This document shows positions 7,715-17,497 of a stretch of DNA of 39,697 bases, one piece after another. The position numbers and the translations under genes were made by a program. Source of the DNA: Chloroflexota bacterium (GTDB taxonomy: Bacteria; Chloroflexota; Anaerolineae; CG2-30-64-16); contig JAPLHB010000123.1 of the NCBI GenBank assembly GCA_026389845.1, forward strand, positions 1 through 39,697, given 5' to 3'. The notes under the pieces were generated by a model, which made no database searches, had not been told where the DNA came from, and worked only from the letters and a program-made list of their open reading frames with translations. Numbering within the stretch: the stretch's first letter is position 1; every line of letters begins with the position of its first letter.

Positions 7715-9256
7715 CTACAGATCCGTTGTCTTGAAGCACCCCAACCGCCAATGCCGCCCCGATTGGCGAAGCAGCCGGTCCGCCGCGGGCGGGCCCCACG
7801 TGCCCTTCTCATAGAATTCCAACGGCGGCGCGGTCTCGGTGCGCCAGTCACCGGTCGGGGCGGGCCGGGCGGCCGCATCCCAACCGGCCTGGATCGGATC
7901 CACGATCTGCCAGCTCAACTCGATCTCGTCGGCGCGGGCGAAGAGCGAGGCGTCGCCGGCCAGCGCATCGAGAATCAGCCGCTCGTAGGCGTCGGGCAAC
8001 GCGGCCGCGCCGAACTCCTCGCCGAACTGGAAGTCCATCTCCACTGACCGCATCCGCATCCCCGCGCCCGGCACCTTGGTCTCGAAGCGCAGGTGCACTC
8101 CTTCGTTCGGCTGGATGCAGAAGCTGAGGAAGTTGGGCCGCGGCCCCTCGCCGCCGGCCGCGGGGAAGAGCTTGTGCGGCACGTCCTTGAACTGCACCGT
8201 GATCTCGGTGACTTTGGCCGGCATCAGCTTGCCGGAGCGGAGGTAGAACGGCACGCCCTGCCAGCGCCAGTTGTCCACGAAAAGCCGCGCCGCCGCAAAG
8301 GTCGCGGTCGTCGAGCCGGGCGCCACGCCGGTCTCGTCGCGATAGGTGCGATATTGCCCGCGCACCGTGTTGGCGACGACCTCCTCCGGCCGCATTGGGC
8401 GGATCGCCTGGAGTACCTTCACCTTCTCGTCTCGCAAGAACTTGGCGCTGAACGCCGCGGGCGGCTCCATCGCGGTCAGGGTCAGCAGTTGCAGCAGGTG
8501 ATTCTGAAAAACGTCGCGCAGGACGCCGGCCGCGTCGTAATAGCCGGCCCGGCCGCCCACGCCGACCTCCTCAGCCACGGTGATCTGCACGTGATCCACG
8601 TAGTTGCGATTCCACAGTGGCTCGAAAATCGCATTGCCGAACCGGAAGACCAGGGTGTTCTGGACGGTTTCCTTGCCCAGGTAGTGGTCAATCCGGTAGA
8701 CCTGACTCTCGTCGAAAACCTCGTGGACCTGCTGGTTCAACGCTTGCCCGCCAGCGAGGTCGTTGCCGAACGGTTTTTCGATGATGATGCGGCTGAAGCC
8801 GTCCCCGCGTCGGTTCAGCCCGGCCGCGCCCAATTGCGCCACCACGACCGGGTAGAGCTGCGGCGGGGTCGCCAGGTAGAACAGGTGATTGCCGCACGTC
8901 GCGCAGAGGGCGTCCATCTCGGCGATCTGCCCGGCCAGCGCGACGTAGGCGGCGGGATCGTCGTAGGCGCCGCGGCAGTAATGCAGGTGGCCGGCGAACC
9001 GCTCCCAAGCAGCCTCATCGCCGCGGCGGACCCGCGCATGCTCCATCGCGCCTGCCTTGAGGTGGTCGCGAAAGGCCGCATCATCGAAGTCGCTGCGCGC
9101 CACACCGATCACCGCGTACTGCGCGGGCAGCCGCCCCTCCACATCCAGCGTGTAGAGTGCGGGGATCAGCTTGCGTTGGGTCAGGTCGCCGCTCGCGCCG
9201 AAGATGACGATGGTCGTCGGCGGAGGGAGGGGAACGCCGGGGGTCGAGTTGGTCAT
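7715..9256 (-). CDS. zwf: glucose-6-phosphate 1-dehydrogenase
   Basis: 513 aa. First oxidative step of the pentose phosphate pathway: glucose-6-phosphate to 6-phosphogluconolactone with NAD(P). The nucleotide-binding motif IFGASGDLTQRKLIPALY is near residue 18. IIEKPFGNDLAGG and the active-site block RIDHYLGKETVQN (catalytic His) are intact. The C-terminal domain has FYLRSGKLMPAKVTEI and IQPNEGVHLRFETKVPG, as usual. The start at 9256 (MTNSTPG) is preferred over an in-frame start at 9331 because the latter would translate the heptamer repeat; the ribosome binding site is weak (GAG). It lies downstream of rpiB-tal on the same strand, grouping three pentose phosphate activities. Confidence 0.95.
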   Translation of the reverse strand: MTNSTPGVPLPPPTTIVIFGASGDLTQRKLIPALYTLDVEGRLPAQYAVIGVARSDFDDAAFRDHLKAGAMEHARVRRGDEAAWERFAGHLHYCRGAYDDPAAYVALAGQIAEMDALCATCGNHLFYLATPPQLYPVVVAQLGAAGLNRRGDGFSRIIIEKPFGNDLAGGQALNQQVHEVFDESQVYRIDHYLGKETVQNTLVFRFGNAIFEPLWNRNYVDHVQITVAEEVGVGGRAGYYDAAGVLRDVFQNHLLQLLTLTAMEPPAAFSAKFLRDEKVKVLQAIRPMRPEEVVANTVRGQYRTYRDETGVAPGSTTATFAAARLFVDNWRWQGVPFYLRSGKLMPAKVTEITVQFKDVPHKLFPAAGGEGPRPNFLSFCIQPNEGVHLRFETKVPGAGMRMRSVEMDFQFGEEFGAAALPDAYERLILDALAGDASLFARADEIELSWQIVDPIQAGWDAAARPAPTGDWRTETAPPLEFYEKGTWGPPAADRLLRQSGRHWRLGCFKTTDL

Positions 9257-9266
9257 ATGAAGCTCA

Positions 9267-9346
9267 CTCGAGATCGTGGTACGTGGTGCGTGTTCCGTTC
9301 GGTTATCCGCCGCCCACCACGCACTACGCACTACGCAACACGCAAG
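9267..9346 (-). repeat. heptamer array hairpin between zwf and rpiB-tal, containing the rpiB-tal stop codon
   Basis: Plus-strand right half in 7-bp steps CCACGCA, CTACGCA, CTACGCA, ACACGCA. The left half (CGTGGTACGTGGTGCGTG) is its near reverse complement. The stop codon of the gene at 9331-10878 and its last four to five codons are made of repeat sequence. Confidence 0.7.
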
Positions 9347-10878
9347 GCAGCAGCCTTCGCCGTCAGCCCCGCCAGCAGCTTATCGAAAGCCTCGGCGAAG
9401 ATCTTGACGCCGTTGGTCAAGAGGTCGGCTGTGACCGCATCCATGTCAATGCCGACAGCGGCCAACTGGGCCAGCAGCGCCTGGGCCTCGGCCACCCCCT
9501 CGGTAACGGTCTGTGCCAGGCGGCCGTGATCGCGGAAGGCGTCCACGGTGGCCGGCGGCATGGTGTCCACGGTGTGCGGGCCAATCAGGGCGTCGGCGTA
9601 GATCGTGTCGGCGTAGGCTGGATTCTTGGTGCTGGTGCTGGCCCAGAGTGGACGCTGGACCCGGCCGCCCCTGGCTGCCAGCGCCTCCCAGCGCGGCCCG
9701 GCAAAGGTCTGCTGGAAGCGGGCGTAGGCCAGCCGGGCGTTGGCGATCGCGGCCTGGCCGCGCAGCGTCATTTCTTGCGGATGACCCGCCAGCAGCTTGT
9801 CCACCGCGGTATCCACACGGCTGACGAAGAAGCTGGCGACCGAGGCGACCCTGGCTGGATCGCCGCCGTGGCTGGCCCAGACCTCCAGACCGTCCAGGTA
9901 GGCGGCCATGACCATGTCGTAGGCGCTGAGGGCGAAGATCAGTGTCACGTTGACGTTGACACCGGAGCCGATCAACTCGCGGACGGCTGGGATGCCCTCG
10001 ATCGTGGCCGGCACCTTGATCATCACGTTGGGCCGGCCCAGCACTGCGAAGAGGCGCTTCGCTTCGGCGATCGTCCCCGCGGTGTCGTGCGCCAGGTGGG
10101 GCGACACCTCCAGACTGATGTAGCCGTCCACGCCCGCGGTGCGATCGTAAACCGGGCGGAGTAGATCGGCCGCGGCCCCGATGTCGGCTATCGCCAGCGC
10201 CTCGTATAGCTCCTTCACCGGTTTACCCGGCGTAGGCCAGTTGGCGATGTCGGCGTCGTAAAGCCTGCCGCCCGAAATCGCCTTCTCGAAGATCGTGGGG
10301 TTCGAGGTCACGCCCCGCACCCCGTCCTCGGCGATCAGCAGCGCCAGCTTGCCCGAGGCCAGCAGATCGCGGCTGATGTTGTCGTACCACACGCTCTGGC
10401 CGTAGTCAGCCAGAGCAGCCAAACGGTTCGTTGTCACTATTACCTCCATAGCCATGGTCTTGCTAACGCGGCGCAGATGGCGCGCCTCGCCCGTAAACTC
10501 AGCGCCCAGGAAGGCCTTCACCAACTCCTCGGCCAGCGCCGGGCCGATGACGCGCGGCCCCAGGCAGAGGACGTTCAGATTGTCGTGCTCGACCGACTGG
10601 CGGGCCGAGTAGGTATCGTGGCATACGCCGGCGCGGATGCCATGCAGCTTGTTGGCTGCCACGCTCACTCCCACACCGCTGCCGCAGAGCAGGATGCCGC
10701 GGTCCGCCGCGCCTTCCCGGATGGCCTGGCCCACCGCCAGCGCGTAATCCGGGTAGTCCACGGGTTTCGTGTCGAACGTGCCCAGGTCGAGCACCGTATG
10801 CCCGGCCGCTTCCACAACCCTGATGACCGTGTCTTTGATGGGAAAGCCGGCATGATCGGCTCCCAGGGCAATTCTCAT
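9331..10878 (-). CDS. fusion of ribose-5-phosphate isomerase B and transaldolase
   Basis: 515 aa with two complete enzymes in one frame. Residues 1-140 are Rpi[13 protein letters not shown] with His9, [15 protein letters not shown] with catalytic Cys65, [12 protein letters not shown], and the usual end ARHLRRVSK. Residues 150-515 are a transaldolase of the TalA/TalB-like long class: [26 protein letters not shown], the Schiff-base Lys288 in [11 protein letters not shown], and [14 protein letters not shown]. The linker is only about ten residues. Inside it is GGAGG (10443-10447) five bases before a GTG at 10437 in frame, which would give a free 368-aa transaldolase. So the fusion may have arisen by loss of a gene boundary, and both long and short products are possible. 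The last codons come from a heptamer repeat. The start at 10878 has AGGAG upstream. Confidence 0.93.
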   Translation of the reverse strand: MRIALGADHAGFPIKDTVIRVVEAAGHTVLDLGTFDTKPVDYPDYALAVGQAIREGAADRGILLCGSGVGVSVAANKLHGIRAGVCHDTYSARQSVEHDNLNVLCLGPRVIGPALAEELVKAFLGAEFTGEARHLRRVSKTMAMEVIVTTNRLAALADYGQSVWYDNISRDLLASGKLALLIAEDGVRGVTSNPTIFEKAISGGRLYDADIANWPTPGKPVKELYEALAIADIGAAADLLRPVYDRTAGVDGYISLEVSPHLAHDTAGTIAEAKRLFAVLGRPNVMIKVPATIEGIPAVRELIGSGVNVNVTLIFALSAYDMVMAAYLDGLEVWASHGGDPARVASVASFFVSRVDTAVDKLLAGHPQEMTLRGQAAIANARLAYARFQQTFAGPRWEALAARGGRVQRPLWASTSTKNPAYADTIYADALIGPHTVDTMPPATVDAFRDHGRLAQTVTEGVAEAQALLAQLAAVGIDMDAVTADLLTNGVKIFAEAFDKLLAGLTAKAAALRVA

Positions 10879-10907
10879 CGCTTCACTCCTGGAAAACAGA
10901 TTACTGG

Positions 10908-12287
10908 TTACTTGAGGATGTAATATGTCCCCTTCTTATCCCCGATCTTCATCACCAGCCCTTTATCCACCAGGTCAGCCAAGTCGAGGCGCAGGGTTTC
11001 GGGCGAAACGTCGGGGCACAGCTCGCGGTAGTCGCGGTTGGTGATCCGGCTGGCTTCCTGAAGATATTGCAGCGCGCGGATCTGGCGCTCGTTCAGCCGC
11101 CCGCTCCATTCGGGCATGGCCGGCCGCCGCGCTTGCGCGCCATCCCCACGGCGCAGCAAGACGGTGAACGAGTAGGGCGTGGGGCGGAATTCCGGCTGTG
11201 GATGCCCCGCCTGTACCATCTCCTCGATCATCCGGTCAATCCCCAGCCCCAACTGCTCGATGTAACCCCACTCGAACAGCCCGTTGACCAGCCGCGGGTT
11301 GCGCGAAAAATGCTCCTCGACGATGTTGTCCAGGGTGATGTAGCCGGGCAGACCGCCGGGGCTGCTCACCTCCAGCCGGTCGTCAAACTGGCGGATTTCC
11401 ACGCGGCGGCCGGTCAGCCGGTAGTCGCGGTGGCAGACCGCGTTGACCAGCGCCTCGCGCACGGCAAAGGGCGGGTAAAGCATCCGATCTTCCCGTTGCA
11501 ACCCGCGTACCACCGCCTCGCCGCGCATCTCCTGGAGCAGGATCGCCCACGACCGCTCGATCACCTGCGCCAACGGGCCGTTGAACTCCTCGCGGCGGCT
11601 GTAACCGGGCAGGCCGCCCGGTCCGCGCGGCTCGTTGCCCGCAAACCGCACGTAGATCAGCCCGCTTTGGGGGATGAAGAACTGCGGCTCGCGACCGAAG
11701 AGCAACAGCCCGGCGACCGTCGGCTGGCCCTGGCCGTTCAGCGCGCCCACCGCGCCGAGCAGCTCATCTTCACCCATACGCACGTCGCGGCCCAGCCGCG
11801 CGGCGCGGCGCTTGACGTAGTCGGCGATGACTTCGCCGTCCAAATCTGCACGGCTGGCGCCTGCGACCGTCTCCATCTCGAAGTCGCCGCTGGCCTTTGT
11901 CGCCGCCAGATAGCTGATCTTGGCACCGTCGAGCGCCTCGTTGCCCGCGTGGGTGCGAATGAGCACGCGACCATCGGCCAGCGAGTGCAGCTCGGTGCTG
12001 CGCGCGACATGGATCGCCACGGCCAGACCGTCGCGATCCTCGAATTGCTCCCAATCCGTGCGCACCAGCGGCCGGCACTGGACCAGGCCCGCACGCAGCA
12101 AACTCTCGGCATCCTCCAGTTGCAGGCTGCCCGTCACCGCACCGGCCGCGTCCACACCGAGCAGCACCGTGCCGCCGTCGCCATTGGCGAACGCGACCAA
12201 CGTCTCGGCCAACCGGTCGGCCGAGGGTTCGGTCAACACTTCCAGTTGCAGGCCGATGCCGCGGCGGAGAATACTGGATAGGGACAT
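10908..12287 (-). CDS. AlbA_2 (Schlafen-type) / HATPase predicted regulator
   Basis: 459 aa. Family COG2865-like, often annotated as putative transcriptional regulator or ATP-dependent helicase-like. Residues about 12-125 form an AlbA_2 domain ([25 protein letters not shown] type start; it reads [19 protein letters not shown] here, the usual acidic start being partly replaced). Residues about 255-380 resemble the HATPase_c_4 region with [33 protein letters not shown], and [14 protein letters not shown]. The C-terminus (about 395-459) is a winged helix ([27 protein letters not shown]). It ends 29 bp before rpiB-tal on the same strand, so it may control the sugar-phosphate genes; that link is inference from position. 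Confidence 0.8.
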   Translation of the reverse strand: MSLSSILRRGIGLQLEVLTEPSADRLAETLVAFANGDGGTVLLGVDAAGAVTGSLQLEDAESLLRAGLVQCRPLVRTDWEQFEDRDGLAVAIHVARSTELHSLADGRVLIRTHAGNEALDGAKISYLAATKASGDFEMETVAGASRADLDGEVIADYVKRRAARLGRDVRMGEDELLGAVGALNGQGQPTVAGLLLFGREPQFFIPQSGLIYVRFAGNEPRGPGGLPGYSRREEFNGPLAQVIERSWAILLQEMRGEAVVRGLQREDRMLYPPFAVREALVNAVCHRDYRLTGRRVEIRQFDDRLEVSSPGGLPGYITLDNIVEEHFSRNPRLVNGLFEWGYIEQLGLGIDRMIEEMVQAGHPQPEFRPTPYSFTVLLRRGDGAQARRPAMPEWSGRLNERQIRALQYLQEASRITNRDYRELCPDVSPETLRLDLADLVDKGLVMKIGDKKGTYYILK

Positions 12288-12344
12288 GACGACTTCCGTC
12301 CTTCTGGATGAGTGAGCAGCCTGATAGCCTTGTCGGCCCCTGTT

Positions 12345-13424
12345 CTAGTCTTGCAGCTCTTCCCAGGCCTGTTCGAATTGCTCGTCTAGCTGCCGAAAAG
12401 CCTCCACCACGGTAGGATCAAAACGCGTGCCGCTGCCTTTGAGGATAGACCCACGGCTCCTATTGTGGGGCTGGGCCTCCTTGTAGACACGTTCTGATCT
12501 CGATGAATCATAGGAGTCAGCCACCCCGATAATCCGTGCACAAAGGGGGATGTCTTCTCCTGTCAGGCCATCCGGGTAGCCGCTGCCGTCCCAATGCTCA
12601 TGATGCGACCGGGCAATGGCGATGCCCATGTTGATAAAGGCATTTCGCGGATAATGCGCCCGTACCGCTTCGAGCGTCTGCGCCCCAATGGTTGGATGTT
12701 GCCTCATCAAGCGAGACTCCTCCTGAGTCAGCTTGCCCGGCTTCAGCAGGATCGCGTCCGGGATGCCCACCTTGCCGATGTCGTGCAAAGGGCTGGCGTG
12801 GAGGATGTTGTCGAGGTAGGCTGGAGTAATGCTGGCTGCGTACTTCGGCTGCTGGCCCAGTTGGCCCGCCAGCAACCGGCAAAAGGTCTGCACCCGCTCG
12901 AGATGCTTGCCCGTCTCCTTATCGCGAGATTCGGCCAGTTTCGCCAGCGCAAAGATGGTCGCCATCTGCGAGTCGGAGATCTCCTTCACTTGCGCTCGAA
13001 CCAGGTCTTGCAGATGACGATTGTGTTTCTCCAGTTCGATCTGCAGATGCCGGAGTTTCAGATGCGTCGCGACACGGACTTGCACCTCTTCGAAATGGAA
13101 CGGCTTGGTGATGTAGTCCACGCCACCGACGGCAAACGCCTTCACCTTGTCCAGGGTCTCCGGCAGCGCGCTGACGAAGATGACGGGGATCTCCTTCAGC
13201 CGGCCGTCCGCCTTCAGGCGTTCACACACCTCGTAGCCGGTCATCTCCGGCATGTTAATGTCCAATAGGATCAGGTCGGGCGCGTTCTCCCTGGCAATGC
13301 GCAAGGCCTCGCTGCCGTTAGCAGCCTGGAGCACGCGGTGCCCCGCCAATTCCATGACGCGTGAGGCGGCTTGTCGTAGATGCGGGCTGTCGTCCACGAT
13401 GAGTATCCGTGCGCTGTCGTCCAC
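12345..13424 (-). CDS. response regulator with HD-GYP output domain (c-di-GMP phosphodiesterase type)
   Basis: 359 aa from a GTG at 13424, chosen because GGAAGGAGG (13432-13440) precedes it; an upstream in-frame ATG has none. The receiver domain (1-125) has acidic residues in ILIVDDSP, phospho-acceptor Asp55 in LILLDINMPEM, and Lys in YITKPFHFEE. A coiled segment (about 130-165) leads to the HD-GYP domain: HLERVQTFCRLLA, HDIGKVGIPDAILLKPGKLT, HHEHWDGSGYPDGLTGEDIPLCARII. The metal and GYP residues are intact. After ADSYD the usual ALTSDRPY becomes SSRSERVY, then SILKGSGTRFDP. It is expected to cut cyclic di-GMP under control of a partner kinase not adjacent here. The short Nudix gene ends 29 bp upstream. 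Confidence 0.9.
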   Translation of the reverse strand: MDDSARILIVDDSPHLRQAASRVMELAGHRVLQAANGSEALRIARENAPDLILLDINMPEMTGYEVCERLKADGRLKEIPVIFVSALPETLDKVKAFAVGGVDYITKPFHFEEVQVRVATHLKLRHLQIELEKHNRHLQDLVRAQVKEISDSQMATIFALAKLAESRDKETGKHLERVQTFCRLLAGQLGQQPKYAASITPAYLDNILHASPLHDIGKVGIPDAILLKPGKLTQEESRLMRQHPTIGAQTLEAVRAHYPRNAFINMGIAIARSHHEHWDGSGYPDGLTGEDIPLCARIIGVADSYDSSRSERVYKEAQPHNRSRGSILKGSGTRFDPTVVEAFRQLDEQFEQAWEELQD

Positions 13425-13453
13425 GTGCTGGCCTCCTTCCCACAATGACCTTC

Positions 13454-13687
13454 CTACCGGACAAACGCCTCGACCTCCAGGCTGGTCTCCTCCCACGCCT
13501 CACGGACGCCCGCTTCGGACGCGCTCTCACCCGTCTCCATCCGGCCGCCCGGCAGACACCATTTGCCATTGTCCGCGCGCTGCGTGAGCAACACCCTCTC
13601 ACGCGCGTCGTCGAAGATCACCGCGTTGCAGCCCACTTGCAGGATGGTTGTTTTGCCGATGCGGTCGCCGTAGAGGAGTTGGGTCAT
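13454..13687 (-). CDS. short (C-terminally truncated) Nudix hydrolase
   Basis: 77 aa; normal Nudix proteins have about 130-150. VGCNAVIFDDARERVLLTQR and WCLPGGRMETGES are typical. The Nudix box reads G-RMETG-E-SASEAGV-RE-A-W-EE-T-S-L, so the conserved glycine near the end of the box is serine. The chain stops at EAFVR, right after the box, before the last strands and helix of the fold. The response-regulator ribosome binding site follows within 15-20 bp. The gene may be a remnant fused by deletion to the next transcription unit. Activity is doubtful. Confidence 0.7.
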   Translation of the reverse strand: MTQLLYGDRIGKTTILQVGCNAVIFDDARERVLLTQRADNGKWCLPGGRMETGESASEAGVREAWEETSLEVEAFVR

Positions 13688-13778
13688 GCAATTGCCATCT
13701 CCCCACTCGCCCGTTCAGCGAGCGGGTGGCTTCCCAGATACAACGTATCGTGACCCAAATTCAACGATTTGGGCATAG

Positions 13779-14141
13779 TCAAATCGTGTAGGGGACACGG
13801 ATACCACCCCAAGTGGGATTGAAGTCCCTGGTGTTGCGTGTGACCAACTCTGCGCCGTGCGCCTGTGCGGTGGCCCAGATGATCGCGTCGGGCAAGCGTA
13901 GGTGGCGACTACGGCGGATGGTGATCGTTGCCTCCGCTACGGCCTCATCGAGCGGCGCAATCTCAAAGTGACGATCCATGAAGTCGCGTACCTGCTCCGC
14001 GTCTTCTTTCGCGCCGACCATCGTCTCGATCCACGTGATGCGGCTGATCAACACACGCTCGTAGCGGCTGTATTCCACATCGGCGGCTTCCACGCCATTT
14101 AGCGCATCAATGACGATGTTGGTGTCGAAGACAGCGATCAT
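13779..14141 (-). CDS. vapC: PIN-domain toxin (VapC family)
   Basis: 120 aa. A ribonuclease of type II toxin-antitoxin modules. The four PIN acidic residues are visible: Asp6 in AVFDTNIVIDAL, Glu39 in ITWIETMVG, Asp85 in RLPDAIIWATA, and Asp106 in TRNTRDF. The start at 14141 overlaps the stop of the upstream partner by ATGA, as usual for translationally coupled modules. Family confident; the RNA target is unknown. Confidence 0.9.
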   Translation of the reverse strand: MIAVFDTNIVIDALNGVEAADVEYSRYERVLISRITWIETMVGAKEDAEQVRDFMDRHFEIAPLDEAVAEATITIRRSRHLRLPDAIIWATAQAHGAELVTRNTRDFNPTWGGIRVPYTI

Positions 14142-14377
14142 GGGCAGTCGTCCCATTCGGCGCGCAACGCGTGTTCGTAGGCCAACGCGTCTACTCCGCG
14201 GCCGCGCCACGAGCCGAAGGCCGGATGGCTACGCAGAGAACGCGTTGCTCCCCGCCAGGTTGTACGCATCGCACGGCTCTGGAGTTGCTTCAAGAAGAGG
14301 ACGAAATCGAGCGTCTCAACCTGTCGCTCCGGTGGCAAGGTGTCGAGATGCCGGTTGATGGTTTCCATAACGGTCAT
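14138..14377 (-). CDS. antitoxin partner of the PIN toxin (DUF2281-like)
   Basis: 79 aa, immediately before and overlapping vapC. The N-terminal half (METINRHLDTLPPERQVETL, then DFVLFLKQ) resembles DUF2281-type proteins. The C-terminal tail (HPAFGSWRGRGVDALAYEHAL) has the FGSWRGRG pattern seen in antitoxins that wrap PIN toxins. AAGGAGG precedes the ATG. Expected to neutralise the toxin and repress the pair's promoter; DNA binding is not evident from sequence. Confidence 0.8.
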   Translation of the reverse strand: MTVMETINRHLDTLPPERQVETLDFVLFLKQLQSRAMRTTWRGATRSLRSHPAFGSWRGRGVDALAYEHALRAEWDDCP

Positions 14378-14468
14378 GTGTCATCCTCCTTACTCACCCA
14401 TATCGTGTGTCGAAGAGCTCGACCTGTTTGTCCGCTATACCAGACTGGCATGGCATCTGTGTCCATCG

Positions 14469-17165
<2,697 letters not shown>

Positions 17166-17232
17166 AAACTTTCCTTACCACGCGGTTCTTATCCGCGAAG
17201 ACCCGCCAAGTTACACTGAGATTTCTTCTGCT

Positions 17233-17238
17233 ATTATA
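17233..17238 (-). promoter_or_regulatory. gyrA: -10 box of the gyrA promoter
   Basis: TATAAT on the minus strand, 68-73 bp before the gyrA start codon. No convincing -35 hexamer at 16-18 bp. Confidence 0.5.
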
Positions 17239-17263
17239 CCTCAGAAGGGCGGTTTCGGCTATT

Positions 17264-17333
17264 TTTGACGGCGGACGAACGACGAACGACCGACGACGAA
17301 GGACGGACGACGAACGACCGACGACCACAGACG
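17264..17333 (+). repeat. heptamer array between gyrA and the repeat-protein gene, with an inverted partner at 17462-17493
   Basis: About nine 7-bp steps: GGACGAA, CGACGAA, CGACCGA, CGACGAA, GGACGGA, CGACGAA, CGACCGA, CGACCAC. The inverted partner (GTCGTTCGTCGTCGGTCGG) lies about 170 bp away, on the far side of the 17384-17416 hairpin, right before the stop codon at 17498. Confidence 0.75.
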
Positions 17334-17383
17334 ACAGCCGTCATCCGCTGCCATCCGCTAACTTCCTGTTCGCCCACACGCGC

Positions 17384-17416
17384 AACGCGGCCCCCAAAGC
17401 ACTTGGGGGCCGCGTT
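17384..17416 (-). terminator. hairpin after the repeat-protein gene
   Basis: A perfect 14-bp inverted repeat (17384-17397 and 17403-17416, AACGCGGCCCCCAA) with a 5-nt loop, 80 bp past the stop at 17498. No T-run is visible on the minus strand. Confidence 0.55.
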
Positions 17417-17497
17417 CGATGTCGGTCTGATCTTTCAGCCGTCGGCGGTTACCTCCCGCGGTCGGTGGTCAATCGTCGTTCGTCGTCGGTCGGCCTC

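Noticed and set aside
7691..9529. Long plus-strand frame opposite zwf (478 aa)
   Set aside because: It mirrors a certain G6PDH gene; the product is Arg/His/Val-rich without any domain, typical of antisense frames in GC-rich DNA.
17264..17333. Possible CRISPR array (short direct repeats)
   Set aside because: The units are 7 bp, contiguous and degenerate, with no unique spacers. The same applies to the 57-bp periodic DNA at 18100-18990, which is a coding repeat.
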